Source of the DNA: Dehalococcoidia bacterium
Lineage (GTDB): Bacteria; Chloroflexota; Dehalococcoidia; GIF9; AB-539-J10
Length of the DNA: 7,704 bases
Assembly (NCBI GenBank): GCA_030627025.1
Contig: DAOUSX010000041.1
Coordinates: 1-7,704 of the forward strand
Direction of reading: 5' to 3'
How positions within the stretch are numbered: the stretch's first letter is position 1; the number at the start of each line of letters is the position of its first letter. Of this stretch, positions 4,856 to 7,704 are shown piece after piece. Made by a program: the position numbers and the translations under genes. Below the pieces are notes generated by a model, which saw nothing but the letters and a program-made list of their open reading frames with translations, was not told where the DNA came from and did no database searches.

Positions 4856-5275
4856 ATGATATGCCCTACCTGTAAGAGCGATATGATAGTTGTTGAGTAC
4901 AACAAGATTGAGCTTGATTATTGTACTAACTGTCAGGGCGTATGGTTTGATTCTGGTGAGCTTGAGCTATTGCTGGAGCCCATAAACTTAGAGAGCCAGA
5001 ATGTGTTCCTCAGCAACATCCTCAGTTCCGAAGAAGCCGAATCATCAGAGAAGAAGCGGAAGTGTCCGATCTGTGGTCAGAAAATGAAGAAAACAGGCAT
5101 AGGTCAAGAACGTGGAATATTGATTGATGTCTGCCAACGAGGAGACGGACTGTGGTTTGACGGTGGCGAGCTTGGTCAACTGACAAGACAGCTGGCCAAG
5201 AAACCGTCAGAAAAAACACGTTCTCAGCAAGAGGTCATCACTTTCTTGGGAGAAGTATTCAAGCCCATGGAGTGA
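4856..5275 (+). CDS. Protein with two zf-TFIIB-type zinc ribbons
   Basis: A 139-residue soluble protein with two copies of the zf-TFIIB domain. The first (1-36) has C3xxC6 and C23TNC26 followed by QGVWFDSGEL. The second (about 68-105) has C70PIC73 and DVC93QRG, then DGLWFDGGEL. In the second ribbon the fourth expected cysteine is Gly96, so metal binding there would need another ligand such as Asp97 or be weaker; I believe some relatives also carry a CxRGxG pattern at this site. A linker rich in Glu, Ser and Lys joins the domains, and the last 30 residues are unassigned. The domain occurs in small proteins of unknown role. ATG is preceded by GAGGTG eight bases upstream. The LemA gene starts 77 bases downstream on the same strand, so co-transcription is likely. 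Confidence 0.85.
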   Translation: MICPTCKSDMIVVEYNKIELDYCTNCQGVWFDSGELELLLEPINLESQNVFLSNILSSEEAESSEKKRKCPICGQKMKKTGIGQERGILIDVCQRGDGLWFDGGELGQLTRQLAKKPSEKTRSQQEVITFLGEVFKPME

Positions 5276-5295
5276 ACTATGGAGGACAGACACGA

Positions 5296-5325
5296 GTGAC
5301 AGGAGAATCCTCTCTAGAGTAAACT
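5296..5325 (+). promoter_or_regulatory. Possible internal promoter before lemA
   Basis: GTGACA (5296-5301) and TAAACT (5320-5325) are 18 bases apart in the 77-base gap. The match is partial (5/6 and 4/6), so lemA may be served by this promoter, by the one at 4753-4782, or by both. Confidence 0.25.
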
Positions 5326-5352
5326 AGGTGCAAATCGCTTAGGAGGTGTTCT

Positions 5353-5913
5353 ATGACATGGTACATCATTGTTGGCGTTGTCGTCATTCTTATCATCCTA
5401 TTCATTGCGACCTATAACAGACTGGTCAGGCTGCGCAATCAGGTAAAGAACGCTTGGGCACAGATTGATGTCCAGCTAAAGAGACGACATGACCTGATTC
5501 CCAACCTTATCGAAACGGTCAAAGGCTACATGAAGCACGAGCGGGAGACACTAGAAGCCATAACCAAAGCCCGCAACCTTGCCCAACAGGCAGCGTCCTC
5601 CGGACCAAGCGCACGGGCTAAGGCTGAGACTGAGTTAAGCTCTGCTTTGGCCGGGCTTCTCGCTGTAGTTGAAAATTACCCCGACCTCAAAGCCAATCAG
5701 AACTTCCTGGCTCTTCAGGAGGAACTCACCTCCACCGAGAACAAAATAAGCTTTTCCCGCCAGTACTACAATGATTCAGTCCTCAGCTATAACAACCGGA
5801 CCCAGATGTTTCCCTCCAACGTGGTAGCCAGCATGACTGGCTTTAAGGCAAGCGAATTCTTTGAGGTTAGCGTAGCTGGGGAGAGAGAGGCACCCAAGGT
5901 CAGCTTCACCTAA
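5353..5913 (+). CDS. lemA: LemA family membrane-anchored protein
   Basis: A 186-residue protein, the usual LemA length. A short N-terminal membrane segment (about 3-20, rich in Val and Ile) is followed by the LemA signature NQVKNAWAQIDVQLKRRHDL and IPNLIETVKGYMKHERETL (about 29-68). Long amphipathic helices follow (NFLALQEELTSTENKISFSR), then the C-terminal YYNDSVLSYNNR and FPSNVVASMTGF blocks, all typical. The N-terminus is predicted to be out with the helical bundle on one face of the membrane. The biochemical role is not well defined; in many bacteria lemA lies beside an HtpX-like M48 protease, as here. A strong AGGAGGT ribosome site (5341-5347) precedes the ATG. The next gene begins 18 bases after the stop, so the two are almost surely co-transcribed. 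Confidence 0.95.
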   Translation: MTWYIIVGVVVILIILFIATYNRLVRLRNQVKNAWAQIDVQLKRRHDLIPNLIETVKGYMKHERETLEAITKARNLAQQAASSGPSARAKAETELSSALAGLLAVVENYPDLKANQNFLALQEELTSTENKISFSRQYYNDSVLSYNNRTQMFPSNVVASMTGFKASEFFEVSVAGEREAPKVSFT

Positions 5914-5931
5914 CCAGGTATGTTGTAGTCT

Positions 5932-7140
5932 ATGTGGGAACAGATAAGGTCTAACCAGATAAGATCAACAATACTGGTAGCCGGGATGGGGTTATTGCTG
6001 CTCCTAGTCGGTTACTTCCTGGGGCTGTACTTCTTTGGCAGTGGCATCGGGGGCCTGATTATCGCTTTGGTGGTATGGGGAGTGATGAGTCTGGTCGCCT
6101 TCTTCCGGGGGAACAACATCCTGCTGGCGCTGTCACGGGCGAAAAAGATCAGCCGCGATGACCACCCGCGTCTCTACAACGTAGTTGAAGAGATGAAGAT
6201 TGCCTCGGGGCTGGAGAAGATGCCCGATATCTATATCATCGATGACCCGTCACTAAACGCCTTCGCCACCGGGCGAGACCCCAATCGGGCAGCCGTGGCC
6301 ATCACCTCTGGACTGCTGCAAAAACTCAACCGCGATCAACTCTAGGGTGTCATCGGGCACGAAATATCCCACATAAAGAACCGTGATGTGCTACTAATGG
6401 CTATGAGCAGTGTCCTTCTCGGTACGATCGTCATTCTGGCCTGGTATGCAACGCGATTACTGTTCTTCAGCAGCATGGCTGGAGGCAGAAGGAGTTCCTC
6501 ATCGGAAGGCGGGTCAGGTCAGCTAATAATTCTTGCCGTCTGCATCGTCTTGATCATACTGGCGCCGATTATGGCCCAGTTTATCTACTTCGCTATCTCC
6601 AGGAAGAGGGAATATCTGGCCGATGCTTCTTCAGCCCTGTATACCAGATACCCCGAGGGACTGGCCTCAGCGCTGGAAAAACTGGCCGCTTCAACCTGCC
6701 AGCTAAAATCGGCCAATAAGGCAACGGCGCCAATGTATATCATCAATCCCTTCCGTAAGAAAGGCATGCGTGCCAGCAACCTCACCAGTACCCACCCACC
6801 TATTTCAGAGAGAATACGTATCCTGCGTTCAATGGCAGGGGGAGCCTCCTTTGCCAACTACGACCAATCCTACCGCCAGGTTCACAAGGCCGACAAGGGA
6901 GTTATTGCCAGATCTGCTCTGACCACCGTGGAGCCAGTTCCGCTACGGGCCGCGACACCAGAGGCAGGAGAAGGGGAACCGGACCAGATTCAACGTGCTC
7001 GCGACACCTCAGCGGTATTGTGGCAGCTCAGCAGCTATAAGACCATTAACTGTGCCTGTGGCACGAAGTTGAGGCTCCCACCCAAGTTCAAGCAATCTAA
7101 AATTAAGTGCCCTCACTGTGGCAGAATCAACCCCATTTGA
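5932..7140 (+). pseudogene. htpX: HtpX-like M48 membrane metalloprotease, frame interrupted by a TAG codon
   Basis: One frame of 402 sense positions, broken only at codon 138 (TAG, 6343-6345). Before it are two membrane segments (about 13-58) and the family stretch MPDIYIIDDPSLNAFATGRD. After it come GVIGHEISHIKNRDV, with zinc ligands and catalytic Glu as H143-E144-H147, two more membrane segments (about 155-178 and 204-228) and REYLADA, giving the third ligand Glu227. The family usually has Gln at codon 138 (RDxLQGVIGHE), so TAG is one transition from CAG. The C-terminus adds a zinc ribbon with C374, C376, C393 and C396. A restart at ATG 6388 would lose HEISH, so neither half alone can be a protease. 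The rest of the frame is intact, which favours a recent mutation, a sequencing error or readthrough over old decay. Ribosome site is weak (AGG 12 bases upstream). Confidence 0.88.
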
Positions 7141-7369
7141 GAAGAGAGGTTATGAGTAGTTTAATCTCCACGCCTATGAATTTTCATTGCTGTGTGGTGT
7201 GAAACAGAGGGGATTGCACATTCCGTCAGAATGTTCAATATTACTATGCAATACTAGCGTCTGCTAGCCATAATGTGACGGAAGTGGCTCTTTCTACGCA
7301 GATATATGAAGGTCTCAATGAATTATCATCTGGATAACTTATTGGATAGCTTTATTTTGAGCTGGAACG
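7141..7369. other. Convergent intergenic region
   Basis: Between the stops of the protease gene and the small membrane protein gene there is no supported gene or clear terminator. Besides the inverted repeat at 7221-7283 it holds a 16-codon frame (7152-7202) with an AGAGAGGT sequence just before its ATG. That frame is too short to call without conservation data. Confidence 0.5.
7221..7283. repeat. Inverted repeat downstream of the protease gene
   Basis: TTCCGTCA (7221-7228) and TGACGGAA (7276-7283) are perfect 8-base arms 47 bases apart. The enclosed DNA contains a smaller CTAGC/GCTAG pair near 7254-7267. No T-run follows, so this is not a standard terminator. It could be a structured intergenic element or the ends of a tiny mobile element. 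Confidence 0.35.
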
Positions 7370-7573
7370 TCACTTGCTAAGAACAATTCTAACACTGGGA
7401 ATAACTATTACCAAAGCTACAATAATAAATATCCACCAAGTCCATACTGGCAACCAGGTAGCCAATAGCACACCTAAGCCCACCCCAACGAGAAACTTAG
7501 CGGTGACGATCAGGGAGAAGTAAGGATCCGGTACCTGCCTAAACTTTTCAGTTTTAGCACTAATCCAATTCAT
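7370..7573 (-). CDS. Small two-helix membrane protein, function unknown
   Basis: A 67-residue protein. A short polar N-terminus (MNWISAKTEKFRQVPDPYF) is followed by a hydrophobic segment (about 20-40, VTAKFLVGVGLGVLLATW) and, after a proline turn, a second (about 44-64, WTWWIFIIVALVIVIPSV), ending RIVLSK. This predicts a helical hairpin with both ends on the same side. I do not recognise the family. It is accepted as real because AGGAGG stands about eight bases before the ATG and an extended -10 box lies upstream. It converges on the protease gene with about 230 bases between the stops. Confidence 0.65.
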   Translation of the reverse strand: MNWISAKTEKFRQVPDPYFSLIVTAKFLVGVGLGVLLATWLPVWTWWIFIIVALVIVIPSVRIVLSK

Positions 7574-7599
7574 TAGTTGCCTCCTCTTTTCGATGACCT

Positions 7600-7608
7600 A
7601 TCATACCA
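7600..7608 (-). promoter_or_regulatory. Extended -10 promoter element of the small membrane protein gene
   Basis: On the minus strand the bases read TGGTATGAT, an extended -10 box (TGn plus TATGAT), about 27 bases before the ATG. No good -35 hexamer is seen upstream, which extended -10 promoters can tolerate. Confidence 0.4.
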
Positions 7609-7704
7609 TATTGGGAATAGGAGCGACTAAATCCTGTTGTTATAGCAACTTTTAAGAAGTGGTTCGACTTCCTCTATTGAACATTATCATCGCTTTGTTA
7701 ACCC

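Noticed and set aside
6388..7140. The second half of the protease as an independent gene starting at 6388
   Set aside because: A start here omits HEISH and has no ribosome site; the upstream part is in the same frame and contains the missing N-terminal half.
7152..7202. A 16-codon frame after the protease with AGAGAGGT before its ATG
   Set aside because: Too short to distinguish from chance without conservation data; the peptide has no recognisable feature.

Overview
This is bacterial DNA with ordinary Shine-Dalgarno sites and sigma70-type promoters. The gene content is a DNA methylase, a RelE/ParE-type toxin-antitoxin pair, a membrane-anchored penicillin-acylase-family enzyme, and a zf-TFIIB / LemA / HtpX-type M48 protease cluster. 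The M48 protease carries a C-terminal zinc ribbon. This mix suggests an anaerobic environmental lineage such as Chloroflexota (Dehalococcoidia-like). That placement is an impression from protein style, not a demonstrated assignment.

Layout. Positions 1-252 (minus) hold the first 84 codons of a DNA methylase that runs off the left edge; an inverted repeat overlaps its predicted promoter. Positions 253-919 have no intact gene but contain decayed gene pieces: a C-terminal tail at 492-584, a zinc-ribbon tail at 740-808 (minus) and an AT-hook/KARAEKLSPEER-type tail at 813-896. Positions 920-1506 (minus) hold an antitoxin-toxin operon whose promoter (1540-1567) carries repeated AGTGGGAC boxes and a palindrome. 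Positions 1616-1760 (minus) hold a second, longer but broken copy of the zinc-ribbon gene. Positions 1857-4424 (plus) hold a complete penicillin acylase family gene with its own promoter. Gene and promoter lie between two imperfect 27-base direct repeats (1765-1791 and 4508-4534). Positions 4425-4855 carry a second copy of the decayed tail seen at 492-584. Positions 4856-7140 (plus) form an apparent operon: a two-zinc-ribbon protein, LemA, and an M48/HtpX-like protease. The protease frame is cut by a TAG codon five codons before its HEISH active-site motif. Positions 7370-7573 (minus) hold a small two-helix membrane protein.

How the genes relate. The toxin-antitoxin pair is a self-contained, probably autoregulated addiction or stress module. 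The acylase is an isolated, probably exported or membrane-anchored Ntn-hydrolase. LemA and HtpX-like proteases are a recurrent bacterial pairing, and two zinc-ribbon-bearing products in the same run suggest a membrane proteolysis or quality-control unit. The left half looks like an accessory, rearranged region: repeated gene tails, a direct-repeat-bounded cargo gene and orphan fragments. The points most worth a second look are the amber codon inside the protease and the repeat-bounded acylase cassette. I did not find convincing evidence of a wholly new multi-gene system.
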